From: Treponema sp.
GTDB taxonomy: Bacteria > Spirochaetota > Spirochaetia > Treponematales > Treponemataceae
Assembly: GCA_016293645.1 (NCBI GenBank)
Contig: JAEDDW010000076.1
Coordinates: 1-8,874, forward strand
Length of the DNA: 8,874 nucleotides
Direction: 5' to 3'
Shown here: positions 1 through 6,388 of the stretch, in pieces
Numbering within the stretch: the stretch's first letter is position 1
Layout: each line of letters opens with the position of its first letter
Position numbers and translations under genes: made by a program
The notes under the pieces: model-generated
The model's input: the letters and a program-made list of their open reading frames with translations, nothing else
What the model was told of the DNA's origin: nothing
The model's database searches: none

Positions 1-18
1 TTGGGGCAGCCTTTTTTT
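1..18. terminator. Partial terminator arm at window edge
   Basis: The first bases read GGGGCAGCC followed by seven T on the plus strand; on the minus strand this is a run of A, then GGCTGCCCC, directly after the stop codon of the 53-residue protein. That is the shape of one half of an intrinsic terminator, probably bidirectional, serving the small minus-strand gene and/or a plus-strand gene lying outside the window. The matching arm is not in the window, so the hairpin itself cannot be seen. Confidence 0.4.
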
Positions 19-178
19 ATACTGCTTTCTCCAGGCTTTCCAGTTCCTGTTGTTTTATGAAATTCCCGATTCGCTCATAACGGGAGTGTTTGAGTTCTTC
101 CTTGAGATATAAAATCAACGATACAAGAAATGCTGCCATATTAAGGGCCATAACCAGACAAAAGATATAATCAATCAT
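17..178 (-). CDS. Small single-span membrane protein, 53 aa, unknown function
   Basis: The open frame begins MIDYIFCLVMALNMAAFLVS and ends ELESLEKAV. Residues about 3-25 form one hydrophobic membrane segment with very few N-terminal residues outside it. Residues 26-53 are a charged, helix-prone tail rich in E, K and Q, probably cytoplasmic. The start is well supported: GGAGGT lies at 183-188, four bases before the ATG, and the gene ends just before a terminator-like arm. It is transcribed away from the thioesterase gene. I do not recognise the family. The short tail could form a coiled coil or bind a partner, but nothing in the sequence shows a function. The perfect ribosome binding site, membrane segment and terminator context are why I consider it a real gene. 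Confidence 0.65.
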   Translation of the reverse strand: MIDYIFCLVMALNMAAFLVSLILYLKEELKHSRYERIGNFIKQQELESLEKAV

Positions 179-201
179 GTTTACCTCCGTTCATCCTTAT
201 G

Positions 202-241
202 TTTATAGATTATCACAGAGGCTCTATCATTTGATGATTAA
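202..241 (-). promoter_or_regulatory. Possible promoter of the 53-aa membrane protein gene
   Basis: Read on the minus strand, TGTGATAAT (-10 hexamer GATAAT at 209-214 with an extended TG) lies about 30 bases upstream of the start codon. The -35 match 17 bases further upstream is poor (TCATCA). A 5-bp inverted repeat ATCAT-TTG-ATGAT at 226-238 overlaps this region and could be an operator, but an element this short is expected by chance in AT-rich DNA. Confidence 0.3.
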
Positions 242-325
242 GCCTAAAGATTTTTGAAAGGCCGTGTCGAAAAAGTTGTCGCTCACGGAAAGGACAAGCT
301 TTTCAGATTCCGATGGTTCAGGCTG

Positions 326-362
326 TTCCCTTTTTTTGGGTTTACACTATATAATGTGCCTA
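326..362 (+). promoter_or_regulatory. Promoter of thioesterase gene, +1 at or near the start codon
   Basis: A perfect -10 hexamer TATAAT lies at 350-355. Only six bases (GTGCCT) separate it from the ATG at 362, so transcription would be expected to begin on or next to the A of the start codon. The -35 region is weak (TTCCCT at 326-331, spacer 18). No Shine-Dalgarno sequence precedes the ATG. The arrangement suggests a leaderless mRNA. Confidence 0.55.
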
Positions 363-790
363 TGACTGTATACACAAGAAAAATCAATTATCATGAGACG
401 GACAAAATGGGAATCACCCATCATTCAAACTACATAAAATTCATGGAAGAAGCCCGGGTTCAATATCTTGAGGAAATCGGAATGCCTTTTGATGAGGTTG
501 AACGAAAGGGAATCGGTTCACCTGTAGTAGGCCTTGATATTGAATATAAAAGTCCAACTGAATTTGCGGACATTCTTGAAATCGAAGTAAAAGTGCTGGG
601 CTACAACGGCCTCAAGCTTGAAATCGGATACATGATGAAAAACAAAAAAACTGGTGCACTTTGCGTTACTGCCCACTCACGCCATTGTTTTCTCAAGGAA
701 GGAAAACTTTACAATTTCAAGCGGGCAGCAGACCCTTACGATGAGCTCATGCAGAAGGCCCTTGAAGAAGACACAGGGGAAACAAAATAA
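362..790 (+). CDS. Acyl-CoA thioesterase, YbgC/4HBT hotdog family
   Basis: This 142-residue protein has the length and signature of YbgC-like 4-hydroxybenzoyl-CoA thioesterases, cytoplasmic hotdog-fold enzymes that hydrolyse acyl-CoA or acyl-ACP thioesters. Near the N-terminus it carries NYHETDKMGITHHSNY (residues 9-24), in which Asp14 matches the family's catalytic aspartate and the following G-x-x-H-H-x-x-Y segment matches the active-site helix start. The segment YLEEIGMPFDEVERKGIG and the later strand region with EYKSPTEFAD are also typical. The physiological substrate cannot be read from sequence. The frame is open back to a TTG at 254, which would add 36 basic and hydrophobic residues (MKGRVEK...); I prefer the ATG at 362 because homologues begin just before the Y-x-E-T-D motif and because the promoter's -10 box would lie inside the longer version. 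The gene converges on luxS with a 31-nt gap, and its last codons encode the T-tract of the luxS terminator. Confidence 0.88.
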   Translation: MTVYTRKINYHETDKMGITHHSNYIKFMEEARVQYLEEIGMPFDEVERKGIGSPVVGLDIEYKSPTEFADILEIEVKVLGYNGLKLEIGYMMKNKKTGALCVTAHSRHCFLKEGKLYNFKRAADPYDELMQKALEEDTGETK

Positions 791-812
791 ACTCCGGAAA
801 ATCATCCGGAGT
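776..812 (-). terminator. Intrinsic terminator of the luxS end of the mur operon
   Basis: Perfect 7-bp inverted repeat: ACTCCGG at 791-797 and CCGGAGT at 806-812, with an 8-nt loop. Read on the minus strand, the stem is followed at once by the T-rich tract TTATTTTGTTT, the form of a Rho-independent terminator starting 9 nt beyond the luxS stop. On the plus strand the sequence after the stem (CATTCTGC) is not T-rich, so it should work mainly for luxS. The T-tract overlaps the last codons of the thioesterase gene. Confidence 0.85.
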
Positions 813-821
813 CATTCTGCA

Positions 822-1301
822 TCATGCAGGATAATTCAAATGTGCATCATCAATGTTGTAGAGAGTATTTTCAAGATAACGCTTTGCAACATATTTTGCC
901 ATCGGTAGATTCTGGTCAAGGTAGTTGCCGCATTCTTCCGGCTTTGCCCCAGGAATGTCTCCTGTAAAATCACGGACAAATTCAAACATCTTTGTCATGA
1001 AAGGAACCATTTCACGACTTGTTCTTTCTCCCTCAACAAGGAGATAGCAGCCTGTGCGGCATCCCATTGGACCAAAGTAAACTATCCTGTCTGCCCACTC
1101 GATGTCATTACGAGCAAAGGTAGCACACAGATGTTCGATTGTATGAAGTTCAGCAGTATTAAGGACCGGCTCATCATTAGGTGATGTGATACGGATGTCA
1201 AAAGTAGTGATGCAAGTTCCGCCAAATCTGTCGATGCGGGAAACATACAGTCCTGGTTCAAGTTTGATGTGATCGATTGTGAAGCTGGCGATTTTTTCCA
1301 T
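822..1301 (-). CDS. luxS: S-ribosylhomocysteine lyase LuxS
   Basis: LuxS cleaves S-ribosylhomocysteine to homocysteine and 4,5-dihydroxy-2,3-pentanedione in the cytoplasm. This detoxifies the product of Pfs and yields the precursor of autoinducer AI-2. At 159 residues the protein is of normal length. The metal site is complete: HTIEH gives His53, Glu56 and His57, and ECGNYLDQ gives Cys124. The catalytic cysteine is Cys81 in FGPMGCRTG. The N-terminal substrate-binding part is also conserved (DHIKLEPGLYVSR). The start codon lies 2 nt after the murD stop (TAA-TT-ATG), and an AAAGGAAAG sequence inside the end of murD is the likely ribosome binding site, so it is the last gene of the mur operon and probably translationally coupled. 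A strong terminator follows. Whether AI-2 is used as a signal here cannot be told; the methyl-cycle role is enough to explain the gene. Confidence 0.98.
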   Translation of the reverse strand: MEKIASFTIDHIKLEPGLYVSRIDRFGGTCITTFDIRITSPNDEPVLNTAELHTIEHLCATFARNDIEWADRIVYFGPMGCRTGCYLLVEGERTSREMVPFMTKMFEFVRDFTGDIPGAKPEECGNYLDQNLPMAKYVAKRYLENTLYNIDDAHLNYPA

Positions 1302-1303
1302 AA

Positions 1304-2905
1304 TTAAAAACTTTCCTTTACCATTTTCTTGAATTTATTTCCACGGTCAAATTCATTTGTGAACATGCCGAATGAAGTAGCACCCGGACTGAACACAACA
1401 GGCAACATCTGACCATTGACAGGCTTTCCATAAACCCTTGTAGAATTTTCTGCCATAAGATTTACCTTCAGCATGCCCAGTAGAATTGACAGGGAATCGA
1501 ATGGGCCATAAAATTTAACGTTTCTCTCATTCAGCAGAGGAACAAGTTTGTCAGTTCCCGTACCTGCAAGGAGATAGATTTCATATGGCTTGAATTTTGA
1601 TCCGTCCTCTCCAGAAAGGCTTTTTGCAAGCGGAAGGAAATCAAGTCCCTTGTCTGTTCCCCCTGCAAGAAGGATTACTTTCTGCCCAAAACTCTGGCTG
1701 GCTGCGGCACATGCTTCCGGAACTGTAGCACAGCTGTCATTGAAGAAAACAATTTTTCTGCTATCCTGAGGTGTCGTCCACTCATGGAATTTCTCAAGAC
1801 GATGGGTAATTCCTTTCCATTCACCAAGAATGGTCCGTGATTGTTCAGCCGCCACGCCCATCAGATAAAGCGCAAGACCTGCATTGAGGACATTTATTTT
1901 CATGTGGTTTCCAGGAACCTGAAGATCACCCATTATCTGCTCTTCCTGAAGACACTTGTTGCGAGCATGGGCACTCATAAGATCAGTTGGAAGCCTTACA
2001 TAGCCTGCCGTAAATTCACGGCTTTCATTTTTCTGATAAACACCGGCAACATCTTTAGGCAGTTCGTTCTTGCTGTAACGCAGTACGCGACCTTTGGTCT
2101 CACTGGCAAAAAGATCACCCCAGCAACGGCATCCAGTTTTTGGGTTTGCACAGTCCTTAAGATAGTCATCATCATCATAATCAAGAATCGTGAAATCCTT
2201 TTCATCCTGATCTGCATATATGAGTTTTTTATCTTCAACATAACTGTCCATGTCGCCATACCAGTTCTGGTGGTCAGGAACGATTTTTGTGATGACCGCA
2301 ATTTTCGGCTTCAATGCTTTTCTGCCACGAAGGTCAGCAAGCTGCCAGCTCGAAAGTTCCAGAACGACTGGAGTAGTTCCGTCTGTCTTGGAAAGAAACG
2401 TAAGGGGACTCACGGTAATGTTGCCGCCAAGAAAACACTTGAAGCCTGCCTGATTGAGGGCATAGGCAAGGGAACTTACAGTACTTGATTTTCCCTTGCT
2501 TCCAGTAACGGCAATGATCGGAGCTTTGGTAAAGTGAAGGAATATGCTGATGTCGGTCTCAATGGCTTTTGCCGCAGCAAGATATTTATTTCCCTGGATC
2601 TTTACACCTGGATTTTTGATCACACAATCTGCGTTTTCAAAATCCTCGATCTTATGTTCCCCTAGAACATAGCGCAGATGGGAAAGGTCAAGCTTAGGAT
2701 CTGTTCCGATGGAATTGATTGTAGGCGCAAGCTTATCCGCTGTCTTCATATCCGTGACAGTAACATAAGCACCCTGCTGCAGGAAAAACCTTACGCAGGC
2801 TTCTCCACCGCCATTAAGACCAAGCCCCATGACAGTAACATGCTTGCCGCGGATATCTTCAAGCGTATTAAAAACGCAACCTTCAGGATAGATGTGTGGT
2901 GCCAT
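1304..2905 (-). CDS. murD: UDP-MurNAc-L-alanine:D-glutamate ligase MurD (divergent)
   Basis: MurD adds D-Glu to UDP-MurNAc-L-Ala using ATP in cytoplasmic peptidoglycan precursor synthesis. From the chosen start the protein has 533 residues. The N-terminal domain has a Rossmann-like glycine motif (VTVMGLGLNGGGE, about 23-35). The central domain has the P-loop TGSKGKSST (134-142), PDHQNWY with His212 (E. coli His183) and EDKKLIY with Lys226 (the carbamylated lysine). The C-terminal domain has THRLEKF, FFNDSCATVP, GGTDKGLDF with Lys419, and SPGATSFGMFTNEFDRGN. It is about 95 residues longer than E. coli MurD, mainly through an N-terminal extension, about 40 extra residues between Lys226 and the GNHMKIN segment, and about 20 near the C-terminus. 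Several normally conserved positions differ (see findings). The ATG at 2905 shares its A with the ddl stop (TAATG) and is preceded by GAGG; a TTG at 2923 would add six residues inside ddl and is less likely. Confidence 0.93.
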   Translation of the reverse strand: MAPHIYPEGCVFNTLEDIRGKHVTVMGLGLNGGGEACVRFFLQQGAYVTVTDMKTADKLAPTINSIGTDPKLDLSHLRYVLGEHKIEDFENADCVIKNPGVKIQGNKYLAAAKAIETDISIFLHFTKAPIIAVTGSKGKSSTVSSLAYALNQAGFKCFLGGNITVSPLTFLSKTDGTTPVVLELSSWQLADLRGRKALKPKIAVITKIVPDHQNWYGDMDSYVEDKKLIYADQDEKDFTILDYDDDDYLKDCANPKTGCRCWGDLFASETKGRVLRYSKNELPKDVAGVYQKNESREFTAGYVRLPTDLMSAHARNKCLQEEQIMGDLQVPGNHMKINVLNAGLALYLMGVAAEQSRTILGEWKGITHRLEKFHEWTTPQDSRKIVFFNDSCATVPEACAAASQSFGQKVILLAGGTDKGLDFLPLAKSLSGEDGSKFKPYEIYLLAGTGTDKLVPLLNERNVKFYGPFDSLSILLGMLKVNLMAENSTRVYGKPVNGQMLPVVFSPGATSFGMFTNEFDRGNKFKKMVKESF

Positions 2906-4038
2906 TATACCCTCGTTGTGCAAAGCTGATTCTTTGCGTCGTATTCTGCAACAGCCTCATCAAAAAGATAGTCAATGAGATCTGTATATTTAAGTCCAGC
3001 AGCATCGCACATTTTAGGGAACATACTGATGCTTGTGAAACCAGGAATCGTATTGATTTCATTGAGATAGATTTTTCCATCATCGCGGTCGATGAAGAAG
3101 TCCACGCGTGAAAGACCGCTTGCGCTGACCGCAGCATATGCTTTCTTTGCAGTCTCACGGATGTATTCAAGCTTGTCATCATCAAGCAAAGCCGGAATCT
3201 TAAGTTCCGCGCCATCCGGATCGTTGTACTTTGCATCGTAGTCGTAGAATTCATGCTTTGGAACGATCTCACCTGGACCGTAAGCCTTGAGCATTGAGCA
3301 TGGAACATTGGCGTCAGCAGTGATGCTGTTTCCTGTAACGGAACATTCCACTTCGCGTGCGTTGATTGCTTTTTCAATGAGAACCTTATTGTCCCAGCTG
3401 AATGCTTCCATCAGGGCAAAGGAAAGTTCCTTTGGATTTGTTGCTTTGGATGCACCGTCGCTTGAACCAGCTGAACATGGTTTTACAAAAAGAGGGAACT
3501 TAAATGTATCGATTGCCTTTGCAACAAGCTTGTCGTATTCAGCAGAGTTGTTTATATCTGCCTTTGTGAGGCACATGTACGGAACAACAGGCAACCCCTC
3601 CTTCTCCCAGATGATTTTTGTAGTGACTTTGTCCATTGTGACTGCCGACGACATTACTCCACAGCCAACATATGGAACTCCCACCATTTCAAAAAGTCCC
3701 TGGAGAGTTCCGTCTTCGCTGTAAGTTCCATGCATTACAAAAAAAACTACATCAGCTGCGATTGTTTTTCCACCGCACATGAAAGCAGCAGCCCTTCCTC
3801 CACCCGGAACTACGTTGACGCGCTTTGCTTCGTCAGCATGGATTTCAAGCTTTGCATCGGGATTGGATCTGAGTTCCGCGATAACCTTGGTGTCTTCAAG
3901 ATACCACTTGCCGTCCTTGCTTACCGAAATCAATGTGATTTCATGCCTGTCCGAAATATTTCTCAAAACGGATGCGCAGGAAATGAGGGAAATCTCGTGT
4001 TCTCCGGAACGTCCGCCGTACATCAATGTTACTTTCAT
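2905..4038 (-). CDS. ddl: D-alanine--D-alanine ligase
   Basis: This ATP-grasp enzyme joins two D-alanines to give the terminal dipeptide that MurF later adds to the muropeptide. It has 377 residues, at the long end of the family. Visible motifs in order: LMYGGRSGEHEISLIS (5-20) with Glu13 for the first D-Ala; VMHGTYSEDGTLQG (101-114); the flexible-loop region KPCSAGSSDGASK (186-198) with catalytic Ser192; the omega-loop FYDYDAKYND (264-273), where Tyr271 matches the residue found in D-Ala-D-Ala rather than D-Ala-D-Lac ligases; and GLSRVDFF...YLNEINTIPGFT (308-335), which holds the metal ligands and the oxyanion arginine. The start codon overlaps the murE stop (ATGA), with GGAG just upstream inside murE, and the stop overlaps the murD start, so the three genes are probably translationally coupled. 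Confidence 0.97.
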   Translation of the reverse strand: MKVTLMYGGRSGEHEISLISCASVLRNISDRHEITLISVSKDGKWYLEDTKVIAELRSNPDAKLEIHADEAKRVNVVPGGGRAAAFMCGGKTIAADVVFFVMHGTYSEDGTLQGLFEMVGVPYVGCGVMSSAVTMDKVTTKIIWEKEGLPVVPYMCLTKADINNSAEYDKLVAKAIDTFKFPLFVKPCSAGSSDGASKATNPKELSFALMEAFSWDNKVLIEKAINAREVECSVTGNSITADANVPCSMLKAYGPGEIVPKHEFYDYDAKYNDPDGAELKIPALLDDDKLEYIRETAKKAYAAVSASGLSRVDFFIDRDDGKIYLNEINTIPGFTSISMFPKMCDAAGLKYTDLIDYLFDEAVAEYDAKNQLCTTRV

Positions 4039-5663
4039 TTTAATTCTCCAAGTGCTTTTATTGCCTCGCTGATTTCATCGTAAGGCATTATATGGTCTTT
4101 GAATATGATCGAATTTTCATGGCTCTTGCCAAGCAGAAGAACGATGTCGCCCTTACCTGCAAGACTGAAAGCCTTTCTGATGGCAGCCGGTCTGTCAGGA
4201 ATAAGGAAAAGATTTTCACCATCATTCTTACCTGCCTTTCTTGAACCAGCTGCAATGTCCTCAAGAAGTGCCATCTCATCCTCACCGCGTGGATCCTCGT
4301 CTGCAAGAATCACGTAATCGCAGAACTTTGCCGCAATCTCTCCCTGCAATGGACGCTTCTTTGTGTCACGTTCACCACCGCTTCCAAAAACGCAGATCAT
4401 TTTTCCAGGACAGCGTTTTCTTACAGGAGGGAATATGGTCTCAAAACTTGAAGGAGTATGTGCATAGTCGACGATGACTTCAAAAGGCTGACCTTCATCA
4501 ACGACTGTCATGCGTCCCTTCACGCTTTCAAGTTTTTCACACAGCGATGCAAGTTCCCCGATTGATTTTCCGGTTGTTCCGTTGACGGCAAGGATTGCAG
4601 TCATTATGTTGTATGCATTGAAAGCACCGGGAACAGGAGATTCTACATGAGTTGTTTTTCCTTCATAAGAAAGGTCAAAGGAAATTCCCGAGCTTGTGGA
4701 TGCAATGTTAAAGGCTTTACAGCAAGGCATTCCCGACGGAATTTCTGGAAGCGCAATGGAACTGTCTTCCGCATTCTTACCGGCCTTTCCTTCAGTTGTA
4801 AAACCGATGACTTTGTTTTTTGTGCACCGTGCAAAATATTCAGCGGCAGGATCTTCAAGATTGACTATTCCCATGGCAGAAACAGGAGTCTCCCTGCCAC
4901 CGATGTTTTTAACGTGGTCATGTTTATCCAGGGCACGGAAGAGGTTTGCCTTGTCGCTCTTGTACTGCTCATAGGTTCCGTGGAATTCAAGATGCTCAAG
5001 AGTGACGTTCATGAAAGCGCCGCAGTCAAAAAGCACATCACCAAGACGATTTGTTTTTTCACTCAGACCGTGGCTTGAACTTTCAACTACGGCATGGGTA
5101 CATCCGTTTTCAAGCATTTCAAAAAGTTCACGCTGAACGATAGGTGCTTCCGGTGTTGTCTGATGTTCTGGATTAGCGATGGCTTCTCCGCCAAGTGAAT
5201 ACTGAACCGTCGAAATGAATCCCGCCTTGTATCCAGCAAGACGCAGAAGCTGCCAGATGAATGCAACGGTGGAACTTTTACCTTCCGTACCGGTAACACC
5301 GTAAACAACAAGTTTTTTCGACGGGTGATCATAGAAACTTGCGGAAAGCGGAGACATGGCAAAGCGGCTTGATTTCACTTTGATGAAAGCAACGTCTCTT
5401 CCATCTCGTGATCTTTCGATATCGGATTTTTCAGAATCAGACAGTTCACCTTCAAAGACTACGGCGGCTGCCCCATTTCCTATTGCGCTGGCAATGAATC
5501 TATTTCCGGTAGTATGAGTTCCGGGGAGAGCAAAAAAAAGCGCACCGGGCTTTACATGGCGGCTGTCAAAAACAAGGGAATCTATTTCAATTTTTGAGAT
5601 ATCTGAATCCGAAGCAAGGCTATATTCAATCGAATCAATGAATTCTGAAAGATACTTTTTCAT
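4035..5663 (-). CDS. murE: UDP-MurNAc-tripeptide synthetase MurE, likely L-ornithine/L-lysine type
   Basis: MurE attaches the third-position diamino acid to UDP-MurNAc-L-Ala-D-Glu. The protein has 542 residues. The N-terminal domain has LVFDSRHVKPGALFFALPG (30-48), typical of UMP-moiety binding. The central domain carries the P-loop TGTEGKSS (124-131), HQTTPEA (167-173), ESSSHGL (194-200), NVTLEHLEFHGT (219-230) and EQYKSDKANLF with Lys238, the expected carbamylated lysine. The C-terminal domain has VDYAHTPSSFE, VFGSGGERDTKKRP, ADEDPRGED (454-462) and GKSHEN (512-517). The specificity motif is EDPR, not the DNPR of meso-diaminopimelate enzymes, which points to a basic amino acid without a second carboxylate. 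An in-frame TAA lies 9 nt upstream, so the ATG at 5663 is the first possible start. AGGAG lies only one base before it, too close for normal use. Confidence 0.96.
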   Translation of the reverse strand: MKKYLSEFIDSIEYSLASDSDISKIEIDSLVFDSRHVKPGALFFALPGTHTTGNRFIASAIGNGAAAVVFEGELSDSEKSDIERSRDGRDVAFIKVKSSRFAMSPLSASFYDHPSKKLVVYGVTGTEGKSSTVAFIWQLLRLAGYKAGFISTVQYSLGGEAIANPEHQTTPEAPIVQRELFEMLENGCTHAVVESSSHGLSEKTNRLGDVLFDCGAFMNVTLEHLEFHGTYEQYKSDKANLFRALDKHDHVKNIGGRETPVSAMGIVNLEDPAAEYFARCTKNKVIGFTTEGKAGKNAEDSSIALPEIPSGMPCCKAFNIASTSSGISFDLSYEGKTTHVESPVPGAFNAYNIMTAILAVNGTTGKSIGELASLCEKLESVKGRMTVVDEGQPFEVIVDYAHTPSSFETIFPPVRKRCPGKMICVFGSGGERDTKKRPLQGEIAAKFCDYVILADEDPRGEDEMALLEDIAAGSRKAGKNDGENLFLIPDRPAAIRKAFSLAGKGDIVLLLGKSHENSIIFKDHIMPYDEISEAIKALGELK

Positions 5664-5698
5664 GCTCCTATTTTATACCTTTACGGAACATGACGCAA
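5663..5698 (-). promoter_or_regulatory. Putative murE promoter directly abutting the start codon
   Basis: On the minus strand, TTGCGT (5693-5698) and TAAAAT (5670-5675) are separated by 17 bases. Six bases separate the -10 hexamer from the murE ATG, so the expected first transcribed base is the A of the start codon. An overlapping alternative -10, TATAAA at 5672-5677, would start transcription one or two bases upstream. The site lies in the 38-nt gap after the membrane HTH gene and could express murE-ddl-murD-luxS separately from ldhA. Confidence 0.45.
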
Positions 5699-5701
5699 TT
5701 G

Positions 5702-6370
5702 TCAGCCATTTATTTTTTCGTATTCCATTTCCACACGGAACTCCTCAACCAGCTGATCACGGGTAAGGTTCCCGTTGCGTTCCCTTGCCGCTTTGAGTTT
5801 CCTGTAAATCGTATTTTCACTGTAGCCTTCGACTTCCTTCTGGTAGACCTTCCCGTTGCACAGTTGCTGTAATATGTTTTTCTCATCGTCAAAAAGAACA
5901 AGCCTCTTCCGTTTGAATTTATCATTCAGGACGAATTCCACAATGCCAATGAACCAGATGCTTCTTGCAATGTGGATGAAGTAGTGATAGAGGATCTCCT
6001 CATTCATGGCAAATGCAACAGTTACAAGAACGATGTAAAAAGCAATTGCCGGCAATCTCAACTTTGGATTTATCATGATCACGATGCATACAATGAACAA
6101 TGCCGTATAGTTGTTGTACAAAAAAGTTTCCTCAAACGCAATTGAAAAAATCAATACGGCGGAGTACAGAAGATAGAAATAAGGAAATCCTTTTTTTGAA
6201 AAAACAAGCGCAAAAGGAATGTATATAAAATTCAAGGACGTGATGATACACCCCATAGGCGGAAATCCGGTTTTGAATCCTTTCCATAGATACAAAAGTC
6301 CCAGCACCAGAGACACTGCCGATGTGAACAAAATGAATCTGTTGTCAGTAATTTTTTTCAAGAATCTCAT
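5702..6370 (-). CDS. Polytopic membrane protein with C-terminal LuxR-type HTH
   Basis: The 222-residue protein has about six hydrophobic segments (roughly 10-29, 37-57, 62-80, 84-100, 105-123 and 129-148). A basic stretch, NDKFKRKR, then leads into a soluble C-terminal domain. Residues about 158-211 resemble the GerE/LuxR helix-turn-helix: LFDDEKNILQQLCNGKV, then KEVEGYSENTIYRKLKAARE as the turn and recognition helix, then NLTRDQLVEEF, matching the familiar pattern of the family's ending. I infer a DNA-binding protein held in the membrane, where the N-terminal half might sense a membrane or extracellular condition. The ligand and targets are unknown and no gene name is justified. Start: ATG at 6370, with GAGG six bases upstream. 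It lies 18 nt after ldhA and 38 nt before murE, so it is probably co-transcribed with ldhA and possibly with the mur genes. The HTH assignment is by pattern only. Confidence 0.72.
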   Translation of the reverse strand: MRFLKKITDNRFILFTSAVSLVLGLLYLWKGFKTGFPPMGCIITSLNFIYIPFALVFSKKGFPYFYLLYSAVLIFSIAFEETFLYNNYTALFIVCIVIMINPKLRLPAIAFYIVLVTVAFAMNEEILYHYFIHIARSIWFIGIVEFVLNDKFKRKRLVLFDDEKNILQQLCNGKVYQKEVEGYSENTIYRKLKAARERNGNLTRDQLVEEFRVEMEYEKING

Positions 6371-6388
6371 ACATCACCTCTTCTGGAA

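Noticed and set aside
254..361. Longer thioesterase starting at TTG 254
   Set aside because: The extra 36 residues are not typical of the family, no ribosome binding site precedes the TTG, and the TATAAT promoter box would lie within the coding sequence.
817..829. Small palindrome CTGCATCATGCAG beside the luxS stop
   Set aside because: Any hairpin would have a stem of about five pairs and a three-base loop; the adjacent CCGGAGT stem with its T-tract explains termination.
1841..2488. Plus-strand open frame of 215 codons opposite murD
   Set aside because: It lies wholly antisense to a confidently assigned murD, has no ribosome binding site or recognisable domain, and its composition looks like a reverse shadow of the coding strand.
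2883..3377. Minus-strand open frame of 164 codons in another frame within ddl
   Set aside because: Overlaps ddl in a shifted frame, is rich in Ser, Met and Thr as expected of an out-of-frame translation, and shows no motif.
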